DNA of 64,000 nt from Symbiodinium natans (lineage: Eukaryota > Sar > Dinophyceae > Suessiales > Symbiodiniaceae), in the NCBI GenBank assembly GCA_905221605.1, contig CAJNDS010002291.1, positions 356,001 to 420,000 on the forward strand. Direction: 5' to 3'. The notes under the pieces were generated by a model. That model saw only the letters and a program-made list of their open reading frames with translations. It searched no databases and was not told the origin of the DNA. How positions within the stretch are numbered: the stretch's first letter is position 1; each line of letters begins with the position of its first letter. A program made the translations under genes and the position numbers. Below are positions 1-10,567 of this stretch, one piece after another.

Positions 1-674
1 CAGCGAAACTAAGCCTTGTTGTGCTTCCCACCAACGATGTAGGGAGATGTTTTGTGTGCCAAGTCTGTGTGCCGCATGACGGCTTGAACGGAACAGCCTT
101 ATGCGAACAAATGTTGACACGTTGTATACGTTGTGTGAGTGGAACGTTTTCTCGTTCTGCTTGCTGGACGGAGAGGGTGATTGCACGAATATTGCACGGC
201 ATAACAGCTGGCGTGGAGCGCTGAGGTTAACCGCATGTCAGGTGCCTAGTAAGTCGGCAGATGCATGAACAAGGGCAGATCTTGCGTTGATACCTCAAGA
301 ATCTCAAGGCTGGATGCAAGGCACCACAGCGAGAAGCTGCGGAGAGCCTTGACCTTCACAGACCCTGGTGACAAAAACTCTGAGACTTCAATGTGTCTTG
401 GCATGTCTTGGCAGCCGTGCCTGGCAAACGCCAATGCTGGACAGTACTTGCAGCAGCCAAGGTTTCCCAGCGACATCTCGCCAGATCTTCCCAGAGACGA
501 GCGTGCGAAGCAGCTGCGCAAGGCCACGTGGCTATTGGTCCCAGCGACGCTATGCAGCCGATCGTTCTGTGGGCAACGTGTGGGTGTTTGAGTTGCTTTG
601 CGGAGTTCTTTGGCCGCAGCTTCTGTCAAGAGAAGAGTCTTTGGTAGCAAACGTCAGGAAATAGGAAAGCTTTG
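1..674. other. 5' stretch without assignable gene
   Basis: Several overlapping open frames of 60-135 codons exist on both strands, none with a recognisable domain. The + frame at 265-591 contains a charged, Arg/Lys-rich segment that could be an exon, but an overlapping minus frame (246-650) is longer. No repeat or RNA gene is visible. Confidence 0.4.
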
Positions 675-1418
675 ATGCTCGGAATGGCGATGTCCACGAT
701 GTCCAGAGCAAGGCTCGAAAGGAGGCTTGCGCGATGCTTCTCATCAGCGACATCAGCGACCGGGAAGCTCTCTGTTCTATGCTTTCTGGGCACTACTCGC
801 AATGATGGCCCTCCGTTCCCGACGCGGGTGGGAAGCAGAGTCGCAGCATACAGCGCATCATTGCTGAAGAAGCACGGACATGCTGTGGAGGTGGTTGATC
901 CACTTGAGCTAGACTTGCCTTTGCTCAGAAAGCCAGAGTTTGCATACCAGCGTGGAGAGCAACCGAAAGTTTTGTCGGAGTTGGCAGAAGCTATTCGTTC
1001 GGCAGACGCCTTTGTCATGATCTCTCCTGAGTACAATCACACGGCCTCACCTGCTCTGCTCAACACGCTGAACCACTTTGGAAGTAGCATTTTTTCATAC
1101 AAGCCGTCTGCAATCTGTACTTACAGCCAGGGCCAATGGGGCGGCGCACGTGCTGCAGTGGCCCTGCGACCTATACTGTCCGAGCTGGGATGCTTACCGG
1201 TTTCTGCGATGATCCATGTCCCAGCTGCTCACACGGTCTTCGATGAGCACGGGTCCTTGATTAAGGAGGAATCCGATTGGGAGCAATACTTTATGCGCAC
1301 CTTCAGTCAGATGGAATGGTGGGCGATGGCTGCAAAGAATCACAAGGTCCTACAAGATCCTTTCAGCTTGTCACCAGCACTCAAGCGTCAACCTTCTCAA
1401 CGCAATGCTCCTAAGTAA
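675..1418 (+). CDS. NADPH-dependent FMN reductase-like flavoprotein
   Basis: A single uninterrupted frame of 247 codons. The family (flavodoxin-like fold, NADPH-dependent FMN reductases and quinone reductases) transfers hydride from NAD(P)H through bound FMN. Visible hallmarks are the N-terminal phosphate-binding loop GTTRNDGPPFPTRVGSRV (about residues 39-56), the signature SPEYN at residues 117-121 followed by HTASPALLNTLNH, and the later YSQGQWGGARAA loop. The first about 25 residues (MSTMSRARLERRLARCFSS region) are Arg/Ser-rich and lack acidic residues until Glu, like a mitochondrial presequence; targeting is my inference. The ATG at 675 is chosen because it is the first Met in the frame; Mets at 684 and 690 are alternatives. 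No intron is needed. Family assignment is firm; substrate is not. Confidence 0.85.
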   Translation: MLGMAMSTMSRARLERRLARCFSSATSATGKLSVLCFLGTTRNDGPPFPTRVGSRVAAYSASLLKKHGHAVEVVDPLELDLPLLRKPEFAYQRGEQPKVLSELAEAIRSADAFVMISPEYNHTASPALLNTLNHFGSSIFSYKPSAICTYSQGQWGGARAAVALRPILSELGCLPVSAMIHVPAAHTVFDEHGSLIKEESDWEQYFMRTFSQMEWWAMAAKNHKVLQDPFSLSPALKRQPSQRNAPK

Positions 1419-2444
1419 TGGGACTACCAGCCATAGTGCTACTAGAGGGCAAGACGGTGGTTTCCAGTCGCAATGCTGGCGGTTGCAGCAAAAGGGCGTT
1501 GGGCTGAGGGGTGTGCAAGGCATGATGTCCTTCGTTTGGTGAGAGAGCCAGGACAAGTATCTCAATCACCTGATCGACAAGATGAGCACCTTGAGGCTCT
1601 GAGTCGATAGCTTCAGTCACAATCTGTCACAGAGGCATGTGCTGTGCAGGAGCGAATGGAAGTACATGCTACCTTTTGACCTCGATCTGGCCAGCTCCGG
1701 ATTTGTTGATGCGCATGGGCAGAGGCAAGAAGCCGCGAATCAGTCAGCAACAAGAAATGCAGAACCTGCCAACACGCATCTTTAGGATATCCGTGTCGAA
1801 TTTGATTGCCCGCAATCCGCGCGCCGCCCAGAAGTTCCTCAAGGACACAAGCCGAGTGTTGCACAGTGCTAAGAAGTCTAAGTCGTTGTCTCGCCGCTGT
1901 GTTTTTGTTTTCAATGTGCGCCGCGAGGAGCTTTCGAGTCTCATTGGCCAGAGAATCCAGGCAACCGAAGTAAGCGTGCCTAAGCGCTGCCCAAGTGGGC
2001 CGAGTTTGCTCAGTTTGCTAGGGATATCTGATGACTCCTAGCGGTCCTAGCTTCAGCACTCAGCCGCAGAATGTTTCCTGGTAGGTGGGGTCAGCAAGGT
2101 TAGGTTCTTAAGCGAGGTCCGCTAGGTTGTCGTAGCGTTCATTGAAGTTCGCTAGGTCGTAGCTTCTATTGAAGTTCGTGCGCAAGGGATGTGGGGTATG
2201 TTGACGTGATGCCATTCCGGGCCCCTGGCCGTTTCTTCCCTGAAGACTCCCGTCTCCCGTGAACATGTCTTGATTATCTCGCTGAAAGATGTGGATGGTT
2301 TCAGAATTCTGTTGTGTGATGCTCAGCACTTTCGTAAAGCTCTGCGACGGCTGGCAAGAAACAAGTTCTGAACCGGTCATCACCGTTGTCTCCGTTTACC
2401 CCTTTTAATCGCCTTCTTCTGGCCTCTTCACATGGCAGCAACTC
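1419..2444. other. Stretch with small open frames only
   Basis: The + frame 1637-2041 is open for 134 codons and basic (many Arg/Lys/Ser), with no family resemblance. 2090-2180 contains short imperfect direct repeats of a GTTCGCTAGGTCGTAG-like word. I see no RNA gene. Confidence 0.3.
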
Positions 2445-2816
2445 TTGCCATGCCTGCTGCTTCGTGGGCTTTCATTCAAGCCTGTCCTCATGACTGGATG
2501 CTTCGTGTTGTGCCCCCTCTTGATTTGGCCACAGGGCAGTGCAGTCGGCAGGCCTATGGTGGTCGAAGAGGTGGTATTGTTGGGGGCTACACCTTGCTGG
2601 AAAGTCTGGGCTCAAAGGACACAGTGTTGGGTGAAGTGCTCTAAGTTACCGACACACATGCATCACGACTTGCATGCAGGATCCAGTGTCCGTTACCTAG
2701 CAGAAAGAACAAGTGCAAGTTCAACCGCAGAGCTCGGCATTTCTAGTAGAGTATTGCTTGAACTGGCCTGTTCCCCAGGTCTTCAAAGGACACTCCGGGC
2801 CCAGTGGAACGCATGA
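2445..2816 (+). CDS. Possible exon, unknown protein
   Basis: An open frame of 123 codons whose second half (charged and Ser/Ala-rich, including HHDLHAGSSVRYLAERTSA) looks more protein-like than its other frames. No domain is recognised. It overlaps another + frame at 2432-2644, so the correct frame is uncertain. It may be an exon rather than a complete gene. Confidence 0.3.
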   Translation: MPCLLLRGLSFKPVLMTGCFVLCPLLIWPQGSAVGRPMVVEEVVLLGATPCWKVWAQRTQCWVKCSKLPTHMHHDLHAGSSVRYLAERTSASSTAELGISSRVLLELACSPGLQRTLRAQWNA

Positions 2817-2956
2817 TGAGCAAGAAGAAGAGCCAGGCGACTGTGTGTGCTGAGATCGGTCCGCAACAGTCCACTCTTCTGCACCCGACCCTGCCCTCAG
2901 AAAGAGCTCCTGCGGAGCGAATCTGTGCGAGCCATCTCCAGGAAGCGCTGGCCTGA
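2813..2956 (+). CDS. Small open frame, possible exon
   Basis: Starting with two tandem ATGs, this 47-codon frame begins MMSKKKSQATV and continues with ordinary hydrophilic composition to a TGA. It begins where the preceding frame ends and could be a downstream exon of it in another phase. Function unknown; an antisense frame (2721-2993) is also open. Confidence 0.28.
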   Translation: MMSKKKSQATVCAEIGPQQSTLLHPTLPSERAPAERICASHLQEALA

Positions 2957-3090
2957 GAGAACTTCGAACCGTTTCATGTGACCCCACTCTCAAGACAAAC
3001 GGAGATTCATCTCAGCTGAGGAAGTGGTCGGTCATCAAGGCAGGCGGTGTTGTCAAGACTCCCATAGTTGGGTTTCAGCGCCAAACAGGC

Positions 3091-3420
3091 TTGTTCAAGT
3101 TTGCAGAACGCAAAGCAATGCAGGCGGCAACGCAGTGGCTTTTGATTTGGTTTCGATTCAGACGTCTTCACATGCCCGGAGCTGATTTCAGCACACGTCG
3201 GCTTAGAATGCCAGATCTACAAGATGAGGTCAGCAGATGTCTGCGTAATGGTCGCCTGTCTGCATGGCTGCAGCCTTTCGTGGGACTTGTAATCTGCAGA
3301 TATCTGGAGCGCTGCAGCCTTGGGATGCCTGATGCCAGGTACTGCGACAGATGGGTGAGTGGTCAAGAATCAGGAAGGGGTGCCATATGCATTCGCCACA
3401 TGTGTTCGCCTCCTGCATAG
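3091..3420 (+). CDS. Possible exon, unknown basic protein
   Basis: A 109-codon frame rich in Arg, Trp and aromatic residues in its first 85 codons (for example WLLIWFRFRRLHMPGADF), ending at a TAG. It has no motif I recognise. Further + frames at 3603-4034 and 3742-4062 overlap each other, so this neighbourhood may hold several exons of one unknown gene. Confidence 0.33.
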   Translation: MFKFAERKAMQAATQWLLIWFRFRRLHMPGADFSTRRLRMPDLQDEVSRCLRNGRLSAWLQPFVGLVICRYLERCSLGMPDARYCDRWVSGQESGRGAICIRHMCSPPA

Positions 3421-4062
3421 GCTAATGCATTTCCGATTAAGGAGCATTCGCACTGCACACCAGGAGCGCGATGAAGGGCTTTGTGGACAGTGTGACGCTG
3501 CTTCAGCAATGGTGCAAGCGCTTCCTTACAGTGAAGAGGCCGCAACAGCAAGCCTCACCATGGTAAAATGCTCTAACATGCGATCGGGTTGGCAATATAT
3601 GCTTGAAATTGCTTGAACTTCGAGCTGAGTCGGGCTGGAATTGTGCCGATCGCATTGACATAGCAAGTCTTGTCAGGCGAAGGTGCGGCCTTTGTGAGAA
3701 AGAATGGGAGAGGCCAGGCTTAGGCTCAGGGTTGCCCAGATGTGCAGATCTTCTCCTGCCCTGTTGGAATCCACCGCAGGTTCGAAGACTTTCACTTGTC
3801 ACATTTCTTCCGCAACAAAGCGCAAGCCATAATTCAGGACACCTGCTGCTGCGGTCACATTTTTGCCCAAACAGCAAGAGCTGCCAGGAGCAGAAGGATC
3901 TTGCAGCTGCTGAAGCCACGGGTGGTCAGGGAAAGAGGCAGCCACCTGGCATGTCGATGCTTGCTCGCCCTAGGAACATCTTCGGCATATGTTTGTACTG
4001 CGCCAACCTCTGCACGTGCCTTTGTGAAGCATAGGTGGAAGCTTTTGTGCATCGTCTCGTAA

Positions 4063-6355
4063 CCATCTGTGCTTGCTGGAAATCCACGAGACTAGTTCTC
4101 TCATCAAAAGCTTCAACAGTCAACGTCTTGTCTGTTCGGCAGCCACGTAACCCTTGAAACAAGAAACGCCATGGAACACTTCCCCCAATCTTCACTTCAC
4201 CAACAACATTTCAATCACGCAAACTAGCTCCTCGGGAGATGGCGCAATTTCTGGTCCACCATGTCTCGCACAAGTAAGTCTTCCCCCTGCTATTGCTTGA
4301 TGGTCAATGCCGCAAACGCCTGGTCAATGTATTGTATTGCAACGTCCTTGCATCCTTTCAGCTTGTAGTCGTGCGGCTTGCTGAGAACGCTTGGGGTTCG
4401 TCGTGTGAATGGCAGGCAGTACAAAGGCCTGCAGTCTGGGAAGGCGAAACGAGACAAACAGGCGATCTGCGATTGCAATCAGCTGGCTAGGCCAGGCTAG
4501 ACACGACGATTCACAGTCTCATGCAGGCTTTCCTTAGCTTGCTGGAAGCTGGTGTTGAAGGAGGTGCCGGCAAGTGCAGGGTGCCCAGGGCTGCTCAGGA
4601 GCACGCTGTGGGCCCTCTCAGGTGAAATCTCCATCGACTTTCGAGCCTACAAGATTCCGCCGGCAGAGAGGCTGGAGTAAAGTCTTACATCTGAGACAAG
4701 TGGGCTGCGTGGGGACACCCCAGGAGAGCCATCATCAATCGATGGTATATGGTGACGTTAAGGACCCACCTGTGGTTAATGATGCGCTTTTTGCTGGTTG
4801 CTTTAGTTTCCGCCGCGCCTGTTCAGGAACCATGTGCGTTCAGAGCAGACCATTGCTGCAACCTTGGTCGTCGCAGACAGTACTCGGCGCACAACACCTT
4901 GCAGCTCATGTCAGAAAGGCTTTTGTTCGACTCTGATCCGGTGCTTGTAGTTCGTTCGGTCCCTCAACTCCAGTTCAACTCAAACTCTTGATCCATCGCA
5001 CGCATGTGTGTTTTTCTACTTGCCTCAAGGTTGATGCGCAGCAGAACGCCCCTTCCTGCAACATCCTGAGTCCTGAAAGCCTGTCACGCTGAGGCATTGA
5101 CTATCAAAGAGATGTTGGCCGCCGAGCGGGCGTCACGACTGAGACATCGTCATGTTTTCCTTGCTCATTGTCTGAGGGCTCCCTTCAGTCGGTGGCATAC
5201 TGCCATCTGAGGAACTGGAACGCTTCGTGAACACGTGCTCGGACTTGAACAAGTTTAAGAGCGTAGTGCATGATGTGTTCTGTCGGTCTTGTGCCATGAT
5301 GCTGAGGGATGGCCGTAACAACAGGGCTCCATGAAGGTGCATGGGAGCATAGTGAAGGGAGCCACAATGGGAGCCATGGAGGGAGCCCGGTTTCCGCCGA
5401 CCCGAGACCCCAAGGGGAGTCCAAGTTACGTTGCGAACCCCAAGCCGTACCTGTGTGGGGGAATTAGACACTTAAAATTGGTTTTCGACCTTACCAACCT
5501 TTTGAAATTGCGATTCTTCCTCACCTTTGCCAGAAGGCTTCCCTTGAAGGTCCGACGTACATATTTCTATAGTGCCTTTGATGCCAGAAGCTTAATCGTC
5601 AAACCCGATCGCCCGAAACATAGACTCCAAGCCTGCCTACAACTCCTCGCAACGCCGGTCCTGATGCGCGATCTACCGGCAGATAGCGGCCCTTGAAGTG
5701 AGTGTTTCGGTGTTGTTCGATGAATTTCATCTGCTTGTTCTTCTCGAAATGATTCCTATGGCGGTGGGGTAAAATCGCATCTCTACTGGGACAGTCACGA
5801 GAGGTATGCCTGCGTATTTACGTGGGATTTTTGTGCTGCCGAGATTCAATGACGCCCAGATGGAAAAGGGTTTCGGGTCATGTTGACCCCGCCTGCCCTG
5901 GCCCCTTCCTAGAGTGCTTTTGGCTCAATTCGAGTGCCGCGCCTGGGCGAAAATACGCATATTCCATTTGGCGTTTATTGAATAGTTTTCTTTTGATCGC
6001 AAAATGGTCTTTTGATGCTGATAAGTTTGCTGATCTTAAGAGGAGACATTTTCTGATCCCTCACGCAGTGCCGAACTCATGAGCCAGTTCTGCAATTGCC
6101 TGAGGTTTGGTTGCCGGACTGCTGTCGTGCAAGCCGCCCCCGCTGAGGAGGAGGTGTGTAAGCGGACGATAGTGGAAATATAGGGTATGCATCAGGGCTG
6201 AGAATGGGCAGTGCAATTTCCACATAAACGTCGGGCACAGAGCGCCGCTGGCCAGGTTGATGACAAGGGCCGAAAAGTGGCCCGTAAGGGACAGCTGAGC
6301 GACGATGACATGTGGCAGCTTCGTGCTTCTTCCAAATTGCAAGATGCCGCCAACA
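4063..6355. other. No assignable gene
   Basis: Scattered frames of 60-120 codons on both strands (longest 5331-5696 +, 121 codons, basic) without recognisable domains. An 11-nt match to the 3' part of the dinoflagellate spliced leader (TTTTGGCTCAA) occurs near 5918 but is too short to interpret. Confidence 0.35.
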
Positions 6356-6430
6356 TAGGGGTTCGTTAGGGTACGTTAGGGTACGTTAGGGTACGTTAGG
6401 GTACGTTAGGGTAGGTTAGGGTACGTCAGG
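6356..6430 (+). repeat. Tandem 10-bp repeat GTACGTTAGG
   Basis: About six to seven consecutive copies of a decamer, GTACGTTAGG, with single-base variants (GTTCGTTAGG at the left edge, GTAGGTTAGG and GTACGTCAGG at the right edge). Each unit carries TTAGGG across the junction, which makes it superficially telomere-like, but the period is 10 rather than 6 or 7. Confidence 0.9.
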
Positions 6431-7811
6431 GGTGTTGAGCCTCTACTTAGACTGTTAAAGGTCTGCTGAGATCTTGGAGGGATGGGCTGCTTGTCTTTTG
6501 TCCATTGTTGGTGTGCAGATCCGTGACCAGTCCATTGAACATGCAACTTTGTCCAGGTATTGGAGCCAAACTGAAGCATGAATGGTACAGGGTCACGGAG
6601 GCCAGCCGGGGTGACGTTGCGCTGTTTCTGGCAGAAGCATGTCGCTGCTGGGGATTGTCTTCGCATTTTGGGCCCGGTGTTGGCACGTTGAATTACCTAT
6701 CCTTGTTCAGGATTGCCCAAACAGTGGTAGGCGAACTAGAGGCAGAACCTCTGTCGTCTTGAGGGAAGCGTGAGACTTTCCCATAGGCCTGACCGGGGCT
6801 CCATAAGGCGGGAACAGAAGCTCAACAATGGCACAACGGATCAACTAAATCCGATGCCCGTCGCCCTCAGCAAATGGCAAGCGAATTTTCATTCCGCTGG
6901 GTGCTGTCTTTGGCATTCCTTTGTTGGCGGGGATGTTTGAATGGGAGCCTTGAGAGGGTCGTGCATGCCTACACCGTCCGAGTGGATCAAGACTTAGTTA
7001 TACGGCCGGGTGTTAGGACAGCGGTGCCCTACAAGATCAGGCCGAGATGGCCTTAAATTTATAATGGAAGCTAGTGCAGACAGTACCTGGAATGACGTGC
7101 AAACTTTCAAGTCTACGGTGCAGCAAGTGCCCCGCAAATGCAGTTTTCAGACCGTCTTTAAAGTCCGACCCCAAGTGCAAGTGCAGCGGGTACAAGTAAG
7201 GGTTGACAGAGTCTGGACTTCCACGTTTCTACGTAGTGGTTCAGGGTTCGGATATTAGATGGTTTCGTGGTGTCAGCTTCGAATGGGAGGCTTAAACCAT
7301 TCCGGTTTGACAAATTCTATACCTCAAGTTGTGGGGGTATTAGCCTGCAATGAGGGCCGGGCGGCAAGATGAAGAGCATAAGAAACCACCATCCGGCATT
7401 GAGCAACAGAACCTGGCACAAATAAAGAAGCACCTGGGCAGGTGCAATAAAGAAAGCAACCATCAGCAGCAACCATCAGCAAAGAAACAGGTCCTGTGCA
7501 CAGGAAAGTTCGATGCACACGGACGAGCCTATGCCTCTGTAAGCCGCAAGATGCAAGTTGCAGGCGAGGTGTCCATGAGGTGAGAGCCTTGTGTACAAAG
7601 AGAGTGTTATTTTGGAACATGTCTTGAGAGCACAGCCTGCCGACTGAGAGGAGTTCGTCATCAGATGCATTGCTGTGGCTGCCCAGGCATCCGGGGACAA
7701 AATAACAGCACAACGTAGAGTCTTAAAGTTGAGACAGCTCTGAGAGCTCCTGTAATGACTCGAAGGACTTTCTTCTTCAAGTTTTTTCGCACAATTTGAT
7801 TGAAAAAGGCG
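6431..7811. other. No assignable gene
   Basis: Short frames only. The + frame 6874-7056 begins with a hydrophobic, signal-peptide-like stretch (WVLSLAFLCWRGCL), but nothing downstream supports a gene. 7324-7713 is open on the minus strand without recognisable motifs. Confidence 0.35.
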
Positions 7812-9041
7812 ATGGCCCACGTGACGCCTTTTCAAGACCACCCGGCCAATCGCGTGCCGGGCTCGAAATTGCTTGAATTCTTTCGCAGTCTGGAGGCACA
7901 GAAGCTCCTACGCCTGTTTTCGACCCTGACTTGCCTCCTTATGCCTTCGTTCTTTCCGCAGCTTCAGTTTCAAGTGCTTGTGGCCAGTGGCCGTACGTGC
8001 CGCTACAGTAGCTTTCGACTTAGTTGGCCAGTCATGGGCGAGAATGTTTGGGGCCCGCCAGGGCAGGAGTCCTGGGTTACCATGGACGATGGCTGCGACA
8101 TCTTGCTTCGCAAATGGGCGCCCGAAGGTCGGAGCGTTGCAGTTCTACATATATGCCATGGGCTAGCTGAACATTCAGCGCGATATGCTGGTTTGGCACA
8201 ACGGTTCGTAGCTGAGGGCTTCATTGTATATGCATCCGACAACAGGGCTCATGGCCAGACTGCCCTGAGGGCAGAGGAGAAAGGTGTTCAGGGTCACCGG
8301 CTTGGGCATGTGGACGTGCCAAATGGCAAGGATGTGGTACAGAGGATCGTGGAGGATCACGTCTTCCTTTGCAGCCGCGCAGCTCAAGAGCACGGCTTGC
8401 CATTGGTTATTCTCGGCCACTCTCTGGGCAGTGTGATTGCGACCCACCTTGCGGCAAACCTGAAGTATGCGCCTGCTGCCGTGATTCTCAGTGCGGCACC
8501 TGCCAGACTTCCATCCTTGATCCATCTGGCCTTTGGACCGCTGCTGCAGATCTTGAGCATCGTGCATGGAGTGGGAGGCGTATCACAGCTGATCAGCACG
8601 CTTACATTCGACAAATGGAACAAGGAGTTTGCACCAAATGCGACCGACAATGATTGGCTTAATCGCGACGCAGCCGAAGTGCAGAAGTATGAGAACGACC
8701 CCCTCTGTGGTTTCAAGGTCAGTGTCGGGTTCTGGAAATCCGTTTCAATGGCTATCAAAGCAGCCGGCAGCAAAGAGACGTTGACCAGGCTTCCAAAGTG
8801 CCCCGTGCTTTCGATTCAGGGCGGGCAGGATCCTTGCACTGTGAACGACTTAGGTACCAATTCTTCTCAGCACCTAGTATCCGAATTCCGAGCGGCTGGA
8901 CGTGAGATTCACAAGACCATCTCTTACAGTAATGGCCGCCATGAGATCTTGCTTGAGACGTGCAGAGAGGAGGTCATGCAAGACTTGATCGAGTTCCTTC
9001 GACGGAATGCTCTCTCTCCTGCGATGCAGAGCAAACTGTGA
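7812..9041 (+). CDS. Monoacylglycerol-lipase-like alpha/beta hydrolase
   Basis: An uninterrupted frame of 409 codons from ATG 7812. The hydrolase core begins near ATG 8034, which would give a 335-residue protein closer to the usual family size, so the upstream part may be a leader or not translated. The serine-hydrolase fold is clear: the CHGLAEHSARY segment after the first strands (oxyanion side), the nucleophile elbow GHSLGS with Ser at about codon 204 (codon 130 from the later Met), the acid in GGQDP (Asp at about 340) and the catalytic His in GRHEILLE (about 377). Spacing and the lid region between elbow and Asp match monoglyceride lipase/lysophospholipase family members, which cleave fatty acid from monoacylglycerols or lysolipids. 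The substrate is inferred. No membrane segment is evident in the core. Confidence 0.88.
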   Translation: MAHVTPFQDHPANRVPGSKLLEFFRSLEAQKLLRLFSTLTCLLMPSFFPQLQFQVLVASGRTCRYSSFRLSWPVMGENVWGPPGQESWVTMDDGCDILLRKWAPEGRSVAVLHICHGLAEHSARYAGLAQRFVAEGFIVYASDNRAHGQTALRAEEKGVQGHRLGHVDVPNGKDVVQRIVEDHVFLCSRAAQEHGLPLVILGHSLGSVIATHLAANLKYAPAAVILSAAPARLPSLIHLAFGPLLQILSIVHGVGGVSQLISTLTFDKWNKEFAPNATDNDWLNRDAAEVQKYENDPLCGFKVSVGFWKSVSMAIKAAGSKETLTRLPKCPVLSIQGGQDPCTVNDLGTNSSQHLVSEFRAAGREIHKTISYSNGRHEILLETCREEVMQDLIEFLRRNALSPAMQSKL

Positions 9042-10141
9042 TATGAACGCTCGCGCGATAGTTGTAGTAAATTGATGTAGCCGCTTACTGTTCTTCACAT
9101 GGCAGGAACAGCTGCCGATGCTGTGACCAAAAGAAGATGGAGATTCTAGGGGCAACGTGCCACTGATGATGCTTCTCATGGCGCTAGTAGTCAGTGTGCC
9201 AAGCCAGAGTGGAAGCTTCTGCTATGACTGAGGGCCTAACTACCCGACCAGCGGCAGTGCCGTACAACGGTGAGGCCAGGCTTTGTGACTGCCAACTGTG
9301 AGCACTGTGCGAGCAGTTGGCAGCCTTACTGCAGAAGCAACTTTACAATGACAAACGCATGGCTCACACAGCAGAAAGGAGGTTAAGGCAAGTGCAGCAG
9401 TTGAACCGAAGAGAAAACTTCGCACGTTCCATGCATGTTCGTAGTCTGGCGGCCATTGCAGGGAGACAAGAGGATCTTTGCCACTGCTGTGCGGGCCTGA
9501 GTGAAATCGTGGGTAGGTTTTTTCTGCAGGAACGTTGGCATCTTGAGCTCTATGACTCTCTGAGCTCTGCCGGCTGTGCATCTTCAACATTTTCGGCCTT
9601 ACGTGTCGAATAGCTCGGACTCTAGTGCTTGAAGCCTGGCGTTGGAGCGCGCCGTATTCAATGCCTCAGGATTGCAGACACAAGTTAGGCATCCAAGCAG
9701 TCCAGAGCGACGCCTTGGGCACTCTGTGAGGTGGTTCGAGCTGCAGCCCGTCCTTGCGACCTGGGTCGCTTGGGGACGAAGTCGCTGCAGGTCAGGGCCA
9801 GGTGCCAAGGATTCCTTGGCCAAAGCTTTTTGATTTTCAATGCTAAGCGCCTGCCTCGGCCCCGCCCTGCGCGCAGAGGCTTTGAACGTTTAGGGCACAG
9901 CTGGTCTAGTCGGCCCATCGTCAACGCAGTGATGCATGTTGCCCATATTGCTGGTGGACGGGGTGGGGGGTGGCCAAAAGAGGTGTTTATAATCGGCTCT
10001 CCATTGAAAAACTCTGAGAACTTACCAAAAGAGCGGGCGCAACTCATGAGGGTTTGAGCGGCGGGAATTTGGAGGAGCGGGAATCAGGGGGGCGGGGTCC
10101 CGTAAACAACCTCTGATGCCTCACGGCCGAGGCCGAAGCGA
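9042..10141. other. Stretch with candidate small exons
   Basis: 9317-9613 (+) is open with a helical, Gln/Arg-rich segment (RRLRQVQQLNRRENFARS) that could be coding. 9685-10047 is open on both strands and its minus frame is Arg/Lys-rich. None has a recognisable domain, and strand cannot be decided by eye. Confidence 0.3.
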
Positions 10142-10351
10142 ATGTTTGTGATGGGATACCCTTTTCAGAAAGACTGTCCTAACAAGCCTTGCAACGACAT
10201 CAAACGAAGAGTGGCGCGCTTCCACTGGAAACTAAATTCATTGAAGCGCCAGTTGTGGGATTTTGCTGAGCTGTACGGAGCCTGTGCTTGCCTACATGTC
10301 TACATGTACTGGCTGTACCGCAATTATGGCATCAAGCCACGAAGTAACTAG
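10142..10351 (+). CDS. Small open frame, unknown
   Basis: A 69-codon frame (Met at 10142) with Cys, Tyr and Trp residues and a basic C terminus ending at TAG. It lies about 220 bp upstream of the membrane-kinase gene on the same strand. No family recognised; it could be an exon or chance. Confidence 0.27.
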   Translation: MFVMGYPFQKDCPNKPCNDIKRRVARFHWKLNSLKRQLWDFAELYGACACLHVYMYWLYRNYGIKPRSN

Positions 10352-10567
10352 GGCGCCAAAGGCTAGCTAGGAGTGCATCGCTAGTGGTTGAGAGAGACAC
10401 CGTCACACCGTCACACAGACACTGAGCTAGCCGCTAGAAGTAGACATGGAGATACCCAGCAGTATACATGAGTGGAGCGACGAAGGTATCACTAACCCCG
10501 CATACTGCGTGCGATGTGTGTACCTGTGTTTGATTGTCGCCAAGTGAAGTGCCGATTGCAATGGTAA

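Noticed and set aside
5911-5931. Spliced-leader relic (TTTTGGCTCAA)
   Set aside because: Only 11 nt match; the rest of the leader is absent. Similar 10-11 nt reverse-strand matches near 31530 and 44748 show this length is not informative here.
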